A DNA stretch of 38,870 bases, taken from Mycobacteriales bacterium (GTDB lineage: Bacteria > Actinomycetota > Actinomycetes > JAFAQI01). The translations under genes were made by a program, and so were the position numbers. This document shows, piece by piece, positions 22,802 through 29,220 of the stretch (position 1 is its first letter; each line of letters starts with the position of its first letter). The stretch spans positions 1-38,870 of the forward strand of contig DATJSI010000097.1 of the NCBI GenBank assembly GCA_035504215.1, written 5' to 3'. Under the pieces are notes generated by a model that was not told the DNA's origin, did not search any database, and saw only the letters and a list, made by a program, of their open reading frames with translations.

Positions 22802-24056
22802 ATCCTCACCCGTCGCGCTGCGCCGCAACCGCCGGTGGATGCTCTTCCAGGGCGGCCAGCTGCTGTCGGACGCCGGGAGCGCATCGACCGCCGTCGCCTA
22901 TCCGCTCCTCGTCCTGGTCCTCACGGGCTCTCCGGCGCGCGCCGGCATCGTCGGCTTCGCCCGCACGCTTCCGCTCGCCTTGCTGGCCATCCCGGCGGGT
23001 GTCCTGGCCGACCGCTGGAACCGCAAATGGGTCATGGTCGGCGCGGACGTCATCCGGGCCGGCGCGGTCGGAGTGCTCGCCGCGTTGATCGCCGCCGGCC
23101 ACGCGAGCTTCTGGGTCCTCCCGGTCGTGGCCTTTGTCGAAGGAGCCGGCAACGCGATGTTCCTGGCCGCCCAGGCCGGCGCGCTGCGGGCGATCGTCCC
23201 GCTCCCGCAGCTGCCCGAGGCGATGAGCTCGTTGGACGGCCGCGAGGCCGCGGTCCGGCTGGCCGGGCCGCCGCTCGGCGGCGCACTGTTCGCGGTGGCC
23301 AACGTCCTACCGTTCGCCGTCGACGCGGCGTCGTACCTGTTCTCGACCGGCTCGTTGCTCGCCATCCGTGCGCCGTTCCAGCAGAGCGCCGAGCGGAACC
23401 GCGGGTCGTTGCGCGCGCGGGCTGCCGAAGGTCTTCGCTACCTGTGGAAGCAGCGGTTCCTTCGAACCTGTGCCCTGCTGTTCGGGCTCACCAACTTCAT
23501 CGTTCCGGGCTTGCTGCTCGCCGTCGTGGTGCTGGCGCACCGGCGCCATCTGTCCGGTGGCGAGGTGGGGCTGCTCGTTGCATCGTTCGGCGCGAGCGTC
23601 TTGGTCGGCGCGATGATCGCATCGTCGATCCGGCGCGCGCTTCCGGTGCGCGGAGTGCTGCTGCTCGAGCTCTGGACCTATCTCGGTTCGGCGGTGTTTC
23701 TCTTCTGGCCCAACGTGTTCGTCCTGGCCGCCAGCCTGGTCCCGGCCGGGCTGGCGATTCCGGCATCGGACTCCGTCGTGCATGCCTATCGGATCGCGAT
23801 GACCCCGGACCGGCTGCTCAGCCGGTCCGAGTCGGTGCGCTCCACGTTGTCCCTCGCGATCGCGCCGTTCGGACCCTTGCTTGCCGGCTACCTGCTCAGT
23901 GTCACGACGCCACGGATCACGGTCAGCGTGTTCGTCGCCGTATCGGCCGTGCTGGCGGGCTGGGCGACGCTCAGCCCGTCGATTCGCAGCGCGCCGCGCC
24001 TCGACGAGGTTTTCAACGCGGGCGGGACAGGAGATCCGCCACTGCAAGCGTGTTGA
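22794..24056 (+). CDS. MFS transporter, probable exporter, coupled to the LanC-like gene
   Basis: About 420 aa with 12 predicted helices: GGQLLSDAGSASTAVAYPLLVLVL first, LADRWNRKWVMVGADVIRAGAV as the loop 2-3 motif, and similar segments in the second half. The pattern resembles the EntS/macrolide-efflux branch of MFS drug exporters. The start is uncertain: TTG 22794 overlaps the LanC-like stop by 8 nt and gives a normal N-terminus. The next ATG (22839) falls at the edge of TM1. Tight coupling suggests that it exports a product of, or related to, the LanC-like protein, though this is inference. Its 3' end overlaps the convergent PHP gene by 44 nt. Confidence 0.85.
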   Translation: MAESSPVALRRNRRWMLFQGGQLLSDAGSASTAVAYPLLVLVLTGSPARAGIVGFARTLPLALLAIPAGVLADRWNRKWVMVGADVIRAGAVGVLAALIAAGHASFWVLPVVAFVEGAGNAMFLAAQAGALRAIVPLPQLPEAMSSLDGREAAVRLAGPPLGGALFAVANVLPFAVDAASYLFSTGSLLAIRAPFQQSAERNRGSLRARAAEGLRYLWKQRFLRTCALLFGLTNFIVPGLLLAVVVLAHRRHLSGGEVGLLVASFGASVLVGAMIASSIRRALPVRGVLLLELWTYLGSAVFLFWPNVFVLAASLVPAGLAIPASDSVVHAYRIAMTPDRLLSRSESVRSTLSLAIAPFGPLLAGYLLSVTTPRITVSVFVAVSAVLAGWATLSPSIRSAPRLDEVFNAGGTGDPPLQAC

Positions 24057-25023
24057 TCACCCGAGCCGGCTCGACACCGCACTCCTCGGCCCGCTCGCAC
24101 CCGTTGCGCTGCCACTCGAGCTGCCCGGGCGCGTGCGCGTCGGTGTCGATGGAGAACACGCAGCCGGACTCAACCGCCTGGCGGAGCAGCCGGCGTGGCG
24201 GGTCCAGCCGCTCCGGGCGGGAGTTGATCTCGACCGCGACCCCGAACTGGCGGCAGGCCTCGAAGACGATCTCGGCGTCGAACTCCGACTCGGGCCGGCC
24301 ACGTCCGGCCAGCAGCCGGCCCGTGCAGTGGCCGAGGATGTCGGTGTGCGGGTTCGCGATCGCCGTCACCATCCGCCGGGTCATCGGGGCGCGGTCCATG
24401 CGCAGCTTCGAGTGCACGGACGCGACCACGATGTCGAGCTCGCCGAGTAGCTCGTCCTCCTGGTCGAGCGCGCCGTCCTCGAGGATGTCGACCTCGATGC
24501 CGGTGAGGATCCGGAACGGCGCCATCTCCTCGTTCAACCGGCGTACGACGTCGAGCTGCTCGCGAAGCCGCTCCGGGCTGAGCCCGCGCGCGACCGTCAG
24601 CCGCGGCGAGTGGTCGGTCAGCGCGACGTACTCGTGGCCGAGGTCGCGGGCCGCACGCACCATCTCCTCGATGGGGGACCCGCCGTCGCTCCAGTCGCTG
24701 TGCATATGCAGGTCGCCACGCAGCGCCCGCCGCATCCGGCTCGGGGGCTCGTCCGGCGGCAGGTCCGGTTCGACCTTGGCGAGGTAGGCCGGACGCCGGC
24801 CCGCGATCGAGTCCGCGATCGCTCCGGCGGTCGAGTCACCGATGCCGGCCAGCTGGGTGAGAGTGCCGTTCGCCGCCCGGCGGGTGAGCTCTTCGATGCC
24901 GAGCGACTCCGCGACCGACGCGGCCGTGCGGAACGCCTTCACCCGCGGCGTCGCCGCTCCGGTGCGTTCGAGCAGGTAGGCGATCTCGCGAAGATCGGCG
25001 ACCGGATCGCGCGCCGAGCTCAC
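24013..25023 (-). CDS. PolX-like PHP-domain phosphoesterase with N-terminal helix-hairpin-helix region
   Basis: A 336-aa protein. Residues 1-75 resemble the N-terminal helical domain of X-family polymerases (LREIAYLLERTG, FRTAASVAESL, LTQLAGIGDSTAGAIADSI with a helix-hairpin-helix). The PHP domain starts at GDLHMHSDWSDG (103-114), followed by ALTDHSPRLTVARGL, ILTGIEVDILEDG, VVASVHS, DILGHCTGR, VAVEINSRPERLDPP and FSIDTDAHAPGQLEW. These His/Asp residues build the trinuclear metal site of PHP phosphoesterases. Bacterial PolX has the same parts plus a polymerase palm, which is absent here, so it may be a DNA 3'-end processing or phosphatase protein. Start is GTG 25023. The 3' end overlaps the exporter gene on the other strand by 44 nt. 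Confidence 0.85.
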   Translation of the reverse strand: MSSARDPVADLREIAYLLERTGAATPRVKAFRTAASVAESLGIEELTRRAANGTLTQLAGIGDSTAGAIADSIAGRRPAYLAKVEPDLPPDEPPSRMRRALRGDLHMHSDWSDGGSPIEEMVRAARDLGHEYVALTDHSPRLTVARGLSPERLREQLDVVRRLNEEMAPFRILTGIEVDILEDGALDQEDELLGELDIVVASVHSKLRMDRAPMTRRMVTAIANPHTDILGHCTGRLLAGRGRPESEFDAEIVFEACRQFGVAVEINSRPERLDPPRRLLRQAVESGCVFSIDTDAHAPGQLEWQRNGCERAEECGVEPARVINTLAVADLLSRPR

Positions 25024-25130
25024 CGATCGACCTGCGGACGCGGCGCCACCGGGCGAGTATGCCGCGCAACCCGGCAGCCGGTGGCGAGGGGCTGCACCGC
25101 GCCGCGCCCGGACCGTGTTCTACTTCGGCC

Positions 25131-25340
25131 GTGAGCGATGCCGAGATCGTGGTCGACTGGGATCAGTGCGAAGGCAACGCAGTGTGCGAGAGCATCCTGC
25201 CGCAGGTCTTCCAGGTCGACGACGACAACTTCATGAACGTCCTCATGCCGAACCCGCCGGAGGAGCTGCTCGACAAGGTGCAGGAGGCGGTCGACATGTG
25301 CCCCAAGCGAGCGCTCGCGCTTCGCCGCGGAGGCGGGTAG
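25131..25340 (+). CDS. 3Fe-4S-type ferredoxin
   Basis: A 69-aa acidic ferredoxin with Cys13, Cys19 and Cys57-Pro58. The spacing Cys-x5-Cys with no Cys in the middle position, plus the late CP, is that of single-cluster 3Fe-4S ferredoxins that give electrons to cytochrome P450s and some oxygenases in actinobacteria. The GTG at 25131 gives the standard N-terminus (MSDAEIVVDWDQCEGNAVC). An upstream in-frame ATG at 25059 would add an unlikely 24-residue extension. No P450, ferredoxin reductase or Rieske gene lies nearby, so the partner is elsewhere. The gene converges with the pentapeptide-like gene across a hairpin. Confidence 0.9.
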   Translation: MSDAEIVVDWDQCEGNAVCESILPQVFQVDDDNFMNVLMPNPPEELLDKVQEAVDMCPKRALALRRGGG

Positions 25341-25362
25341 CGCGAGCTGGGACGGTGCGCGA

Positions 25363-25382
25363 CGCGACCGCTACTGGTCGCG
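25363..25382. terminator. Bidirectional hairpin between convergent genes
   Basis: CGCGACC (25363-25369) and GGTCGCG (25376-25382) form a perfect 7-bp stem with a 6-nt loop that contains the TAG stop of the minus-strand gene. It lies between the convergent ferredoxin and pentapeptide-like genes. There is no T-tract, as is usual in GC-rich actinobacteria. Confidence 0.5.
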
Positions 25383-25991
25383 GATCGCGATGCCGGCCTC
25401 GCGAGCCAGCGAGATCGCCAGCGAGGGCAGGTCGCTCGCGTCGATCTGCGCGCCCTTCAGGTGGAGCGCGCCGGTGACGCCGCCGAGGTCGCAGTCGGAG
25501 ATCACCAGACACTCGACCGTCGCCGCGTCGAAGCGGGCGCGGCGCATCGAGCAGCCGGTGATGCTCACGTGCTCGAACGTGGTGTTCGTGAAGTCGGCGC
25601 CTGACAGGTCGCAGTCGCGGAAGGTCACTCGCCGCAGCCGGCTGAAGCGCAGGGACAGCTCGTCGGTCACCCCGCCCTCGACCACGGTCTCCTCGAGCAG
25701 CCCGTTGGCGAACGTGACGCCGCGCAGCCGGGTGTCGGTGAGGGCCAGCCGGCGGGCGATGAAGTCGCGAGCCACGATGCCGGAAAGGTCGCATCCGTCG
25801 AGACGGAGGTCGACCAGCTCCGGTCGGTCGAGGGACAGCTCGAGCACCCGGGCGCCCGCGAGCCACAGGTCCGAGACGTCTTCGTCGCAGTCGCCGGCGA
25901 AGGTCGTGGCCGGTTCCGCGCCGCTGAGGTTCGGTGCGATCGGACGGTGCGCCTTGCCGCAGGGTGCGGCATCAGCGCCGGATCCACTCAC
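25371..25991 (-). CDS. Pentapeptide-repeat-like protein
   Basis: The 206-aa product has degenerate pentapeptide-type repeats over about residues 45-175, such as VDLRLDGCDLSGIVARDF, ALTDTRLRGVTFANGLL, RLRRVTFRDCDLSGADFTNTTF, VSITGCSMRRARFDAA and LVISDCDLGGVTGALHLKGAQI. Leu/Phe at the central position every fifth residue predicts a right-handed quadrilateral beta-helix. No signal peptide or membrane segment is seen. Known members include DNA-mimic gyrase-protecting proteins, but most have unknown roles, and nothing here argues for gyrase. GTG 25991 is chosen; an ATG at 26045 would add a basic 18-residue leader. It diverges from the methyltransferase gene by 98 nt. Confidence 0.75.
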   Translation of the reverse strand: MSGSGADAAPCGKAHRPIAPNLSGAEPATTFAGDCDEDVSDLWLAGARVLELSLDRPELVDLRLDGCDLSGIVARDFIARRLALTDTRLRGVTFANGLLEETVVEGGVTDELSLRFSRLRRVTFRDCDLSGADFTNTTFEHVSITGCSMRRARFDAATVECLVISDCDLGGVTGALHLKGAQIDASDLPSLAISLAREAGIAIRDQ

Positions 25992-26089
25992 CGTGGCGAG
26001 GGTAGCCGCCGGGCGAGATCGGACCGCCCGCCGAACAGGCCGCACCGACCGGGGGATGGGCCCGATCCGGCACCCAATAGCGTGACCTC

Positions 26090-26854
26090 ATGGTGACCCG
26101 ACAGGAACGCGCTCAGTCCTTCGGGTCGGTCGCGACGTCGTACGACCGGCTGCGCCCGGCGCCCGCGCCGGGGGCGCTGGACTGGCTCGTGCCGTCCGGC
26201 TGCACGGTCGCGGTCGACCTCGCGGCGGGAACCGGGTTGTTCACCCGGCCACTGGCCGAGCGCGTCCCTCGGGTGATTGCGGTGGAGCCTGACCCGAAGA
26301 TGCGCTCGGTCCTCGCCCTGCGCTCGCCGGGCGTCGAGCTGGTGGAAGGTACCGGCGAGGCGATCCCGCTTCCGGACGCCGGAGCGGACGCGCTGTTCGT
26401 CTCCTCGGCGTGGCACTGGCTGGACCCCGCGCGGGCGCTTCCGGAGATCGCCCGGGTGCTTCGCGACGGCGGCCGGCTGGGCGTGCTGTGGACCAGCCGG
26501 GACCGCGACGTGGAGTGGGTCCGAGACCTCGACCGGCTGCCGGGCGAGCCGCCCTGGGACGGCGAAGCCGAAGGCCGGCACCGCAGGCGGCGCGAGCTCG
26601 ACCTCACCCTGGGCGGCGCGTCCTTCTTTACGGCGGTCGAGCAGATGTCGTTCCCGGACACGCGGCGGATGCGCAAGGACGACGTGGTCGAGATGGCCGG
26701 CACCTACAGCGCGGTCATCACCGCCCCGCCGGACGTCCGGCGGACCGTGCTGGGCAACGCCCGGGCCGCGCTCGATCGGCGGTTTCCCGGGGTGGCCGAG
26801 GTCGAGTTCCCGATCCGGTCGTGGTGCTTCCGCGCCGACCGGCTCGCGCGCTGA
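26090..26854 (+). CDS. Class I SAM-dependent methyltransferase
   Basis: A 254-aa methyltransferase of the UbiE/Methyltransf_11 type. Motif I VDLAAGTGLFTRPLA is at 42-56, the acidic residue after strand 2 in VIAVEPDPKM, then GTGEAIPLPDAGADALFVSSAWHWLDPARALPEIARVLRDGG, a very typical motif II/III run, and GVLWTSRDRD. The N-terminal FGSVATSYDRLRP is also typical of this group. The substrate is unknown and may be a small molecule. The protein should be cytoplasmic. The gene stands alone on the plus strand and ends in a strong hairpin that starts at its own stop codon. Confidence 0.88.
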   Translation: MVTRQERAQSFGSVATSYDRLRPAPAPGALDWLVPSGCTVAVDLAAGTGLFTRPLAERVPRVIAVEPDPKMRSVLALRSPGVELVEGTGEAIPLPDAGADALFVSSAWHWLDPARALPEIARVLRDGGRLGVLWTSRDRDVEWVRDLDRLPGEPPWDGEAEGRHRRRRELDLTLGGASFFTAVEQMSFPDTRRMRKDDVVEMAGTYSAVITAPPDVRRTVLGNARAALDRRFPGVAEVEFPIRSWCFRADRLAR

Positions 26855-26890
26855 GGCGCAGCCACCGCGCCGAGCGGTGGCCGGCGCCTC
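26853..26890 (+). terminator. Strong hairpin terminator after the methyltransferase
   Basis: GAGGCGC (26853-26859) pairs with GCGCCTC (26884-26890) and GCCACCGC (26861-26868) with GCGGTGGC (26874-26881), loop GCCGA. The hairpin thus has 15 paired bases with one small internal loop. The stop codon lies at its 5' foot. A short TTG follows but no T-run. Confidence 0.65.
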
Positions 26891-26984
26891 TTGCCCGATT
26901 CAGGCCTGCGCGGCCGAGTGCGCCGGTACTCTCCGGCTCGTGGCGCCCCGCGGATCGTCGCCGAGAACCGGTCGCATCGACCGG

Positions 26985-27197
26985 ATGGCTGAAGGCGAGC
27001 CGCCGGCCGCCCGTGTCGAGGCCTTCCCGGTCGACGTCCGGCAGGCCGATCCCGGCAGCTCTCGAAGCGCATCCGTCATCGACCTCGAACACCTCGAGCG
27101 GCACGAGCCCGATCTGCGGGTCTTCGTGCGGTCGGAGCGGCGCTCCGACGCAACGCTCGAGGTCGTGCTTCGGCTGGTTCCCGACCCCGGCGCCTGA
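26985..27197 (+). CDS. Possible small protein, unknown
   Basis: A 70-aa reading frame from ATG 26985 (GTG 26940 is another start). The C-terminal half looks protein-like (SASVIDLEHLERHEPDLRVFV, then TLEVVLRLVPDPGA). The stop codon sits in the middle of a perfect 17-bp palindrome (27188-27204), which would suit a transcript end. No ribosome site is evident and no family is recognised. Otherwise the 26891-27211 stretch holds nothing else that I can support. Confidence 0.3.
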   Translation: MAEGEPPAARVEAFPVDVRQADPGSSRSASVIDLEHLERHEPDLRVFVRSERRSDATLEVVLRLVPDPGA

Positions 27198-27204
27198 GGC
27201 GCCG
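27188..27204. terminator. Palindrome at convergent gene ends
   Basis: CGGCGCCT-G-AGGCGCCG, perfect 8-bp arms around one base. It lies between the small plus-strand reading frame and the end of the minus-strand HAF-repeat gene at 27212. A symmetric GC palindrome here may stop transcription from both sides. Confidence 0.4.
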
Positions 27205-27211
27205 CAGGTTG

Positions 27212-28183
27212 CTACCCCAGCGGCCGGGCGAGGAATCCGGTGGTCGGCTTTCCCGGCCGGCCGAAGGTTCCGGTCACAACGCCGTCGGAGTTCACGAAGT
27301 TCACCTCGGTCTGCGCCCTCGCCTTGGGATAGCGCAGCCGCACGAGTCGATGGCCGGGAACGTGCAGGTAAACGATCGTTGCGGCGGCGGCGGAGCCGGT
27401 CGTCGCCGTGCCCACCCAGCTTCCGTTGTCCGCGACGGCGACGATCGCCGAGCCGCGACCGAGCGACGTGCCGGCGCGGGGTAGCCGGATCGAGTGCACG
27501 TTTCCGGCGCGGTCGACGAACCCGTACGTGACGTCGTGGCGGTCGGCGTAGCTGCCGACGATGACGCCGTTGTCGTTGACGCCGGACGCGAAGATCGCCG
27601 TCGCCTTCTTGATCGACAGCGACAGCAGGTGGACCGCTCCGGGCGGTCCCGCGAACGATCGTGGCCTCCCGCTCATCGTGAAGCCGGAGCCCACGACCTC
27701 GCCGTTGTCGTTCACTCCGCTCGCGATGACCGAGCTGGGGTTGAGCTTCGGCACCCTGACCCGGCGAAGCGTCCCGTCCGGGGTGCGCAGGTACAGCCGC
27801 GGGGCGCCGTGCCCTTTCGGGTTGAACGCCGACACCAGCAGCTCGCCACCAGGGGACACCGCATCGACCTGGATGCTGGGGTAACCGGGAACCTTGACCC
27901 AGGTGAGGTGGTCGCCCGGCGCCTTGATGAAGGTCCGGCTGGCGTTCGGTCCCGGACCGCTCACGGATCCGACGACATCGCCGGAGGACGTGAGCCCGGC
28001 GACGACGGCAGCGAGCCGGTGCGGGTCGTGCACCGACGGGACGTGCACGCGGGAGTAGTGGTAATGCCCGGCGGCGACCGCGGCTTGTGCGGGTGACGCT
28101 CGGACCGCAGCGGCGGCACCGGCGTTGCTCACCGTCGCCAGCAGCGCGAGGCCGATGAGGGCCACCGGCTGCTTCACGATCAT
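27212..28183 (-). CDS. Secreted HAF-repeat-like protein
   Basis: The 323-aa product starts MIVKQPVALIGLALLATVSN with a Sec signal peptide, probable cleavage after an AAA/ASA site near residue 20-30. The mature protein has several copies of a repeat around a GVNDNGEVVGS pattern: LTSSGDVVGSVSG, GVNDNGEVVGSGF, GVNDNGVIVGSYAD, VADNGSWVGTAT and NSDGVVTGTF, spaced about 45-50 residues. These match the HAF-type repeats seen in extracellular bacterial proteins and suggest a beta-propeller. Enzyme activity is not evident. ATG 28183 is preferred over an upstream GTG that would lie before the signal sequence. It diverges from a small lipoprotein gene by 109 nt. Confidence 0.75.
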   Translation of the reverse strand: MIVKQPVALIGLALLATVSNAGAAAAVRASPAQAAVAAGHYHYSRVHVPSVHDPHRLAAVVAGLTSSGDVVGSVSGPGPNASRTFIKAPGDHLTWVKVPGYPSIQVDAVSPGGELLVSAFNPKGHGAPRLYLRTPDGTLRRVRVPKLNPSSVIASGVNDNGEVVGSGFTMSGRPRSFAGPPGAVHLLSLSIKKATAIFASGVNDNGVIVGSYADRHDVTYGFVDRAGNVHSIRLPRAGTSLGRGSAIVAVADNGSWVGTATTGSAAAATIVYLHVPGHRLVRLRYPKARAQTEVNFVNSDGVVTGTFGRPGKPTTGFLARPLG

Positions 28184-28292
28184 CCGCGCAGTATGCCGGT
28201 GGGTGTTTCGAACCGGGCCGGCCGGCGCACGCAAATCGCACGAAAGCGCCACTCGGCTTCATTCCGCGGTCGCGGATGCCGAACTCCTCGGT

Positions 28293-28655
28293 ATGCGTAC
28301 AACCCTCGCCGCCGTGCTCTGCGCCGCATCGCTGGCGCTCGTCGCCGGCTGCGGCCACAGCACGCCGGCACCGGGGGCGGCGCAGGCAGCGTCGGCCTGC
28401 CAGTCCGGCGGGGCGCAGGCCGCCTCCCTGGCCGATCAGGCGGCGAAGCTCAACGGCAAGTACGTCCAACTCGCGACCGACGAGAATGCACTCGCGGCCA
28501 ACGAGGCCAGCCAGGAGCAAGCCGAGTCCGACGGCTCATCCTCAGACGACAGCGGCCTCGATGCGCTCGCCGGCGCGGAGTCGATGGGCTCGAGTGCCGA
28601 CCTCAAGGTGATCAAGGACTGCGTCTCGCTCGGGCTCTCGGTCACCCACCACTGA
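28293..28655 (+). CDS. Small lipoprotein of unknown function
   Basis: The 120-aa product begins MRTTLAAVLCAASLALVAGC, with a VAGC lipobox and Cys20 as the lipidated residue. The mature part is Ala/Ser/Gln/Asp-rich with a likely helical stretch (SLADQAAKLNGKYVQLATDENALAANEASQEQ) that might form a coiled coil. Two further cysteines (CQSGG and KDCVS) could form a disulfide. It is anchored on the outer face of the membrane. No family is recognised. It converges with the ogt-type gene with a 4-nt gap. The ribosome site is weak. Confidence 0.7.
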   Translation: MRTTLAAVLCAASLALVAGCGHSTPAPGAAQAASACQSGGAQAASLADQAAKLNGKYVQLATDENALAANEASQEQAESDGSSSDDSGLDALAGAESMGSSADLKVIKDCVSLGLSVTHH

Positions 28656-28659
28656 CCGC

Positions 28660-29199
28660 TCAGAACAGCGCTGGTTGCCCGCCCGGCTCGGCACCTTCGA
28701 TGTCGAGCAGCCGCAGCTTGGTCGTGACTCCGCCGCGCGCCGAGAAGCCGCCCAGCCGTCCGCCGGCCGCCAGCACGCGGTGGCACGGCACGATCAGCGG
28801 GACCGGGTTGTGTCCGAGCGCCTGCCCGACCGCCCGGGCGGCGCCGGGATCGCCGAGCCGGCCGGCGATCTCGCCGTAGGTCGTGGTCTGGCCGGGCCCG
28901 CACTCGCGCGCCAGCGCGTAGACCTTTCGATCGAACTCGGGGACGTCCGCCAGATCGACCTCGATGTCGCGCAGGTCGTCCGGCCGGCCCTCGACCAGAG
29001 CCGAGATCCCATCGATCGCGTGCTGCACCGACTCGGGCGGTGTCGCCGGTTGGGCGTCCGGGTGCAGCTTCAGCATCCGGTCCCGCGTGGCGGCAGCGGT
29101 CCGCTCCGGCAGCTGCACGCCGCGCACGCCGTCCGGGCCCCACACGATGCCGACCGGGCCGATCACGGTCTCGGCGATCGCATAACTCTCCCCGCTCAT
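28660..29199 (-). CDS. ogt: Methylated-DNA--protein-cysteine S-methyltransferase
   Basis: A 179-aa O6-alkylguanine-DNA alkyltransferase. The acceptor Cys139 sits in VPCHRV (137-142). The TTTYGEIAGRLG helix-turn-helix and the ARAVGQALGHNP segment with the arginine finger Arg122 come before it. The N-terminal domain is short and has no Ada-type Cys zinc domain, so it is an Ogt-type suicide repair protein that removes alkyl groups from O6-guanine in DNA. ATG 29199 is used. It is 20 nt downstream of the sigma factor gene on the same strand and may be read from the same transcript, linking DNA repair to that sigma factor's unit; this link is inference. Confidence 0.93.
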   Translation of the reverse strand: MSGESYAIAETVIGPVGIVWGPDGVRGVQLPERTAAATRDRMLKLHPDAQPATPPESVQHAIDGISALVEGRPDDLRDIEVDLADVPEFDRKVYALARECGPGQTTTYGEIAGRLGDPGAARAVGQALGHNPVPLIVPCHRVLAAGGRLGGFSARGGVTTKLRLLDIEGAEPGGQPALF

Positions 29200-29220
29200 C
29201 CCTCGCAGGCTAGTGACCGG

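Noticed and set aside
21548-24056. A complete lanthipeptide biosynthetic gene cluster
   Set aside because: No LanB/LanM/LanKC dehydratase and no precursor-like small gene was found between 20452 and 25130. Only a reduced peptide-modification hypothesis is kept.
26718-28520. A 600-aa minus-strand open frame
   Set aside because: Most of it is an alternate frame of the HAF-repeat gene and it extends over the antisense of the methyltransferase and lipoprotein genes.
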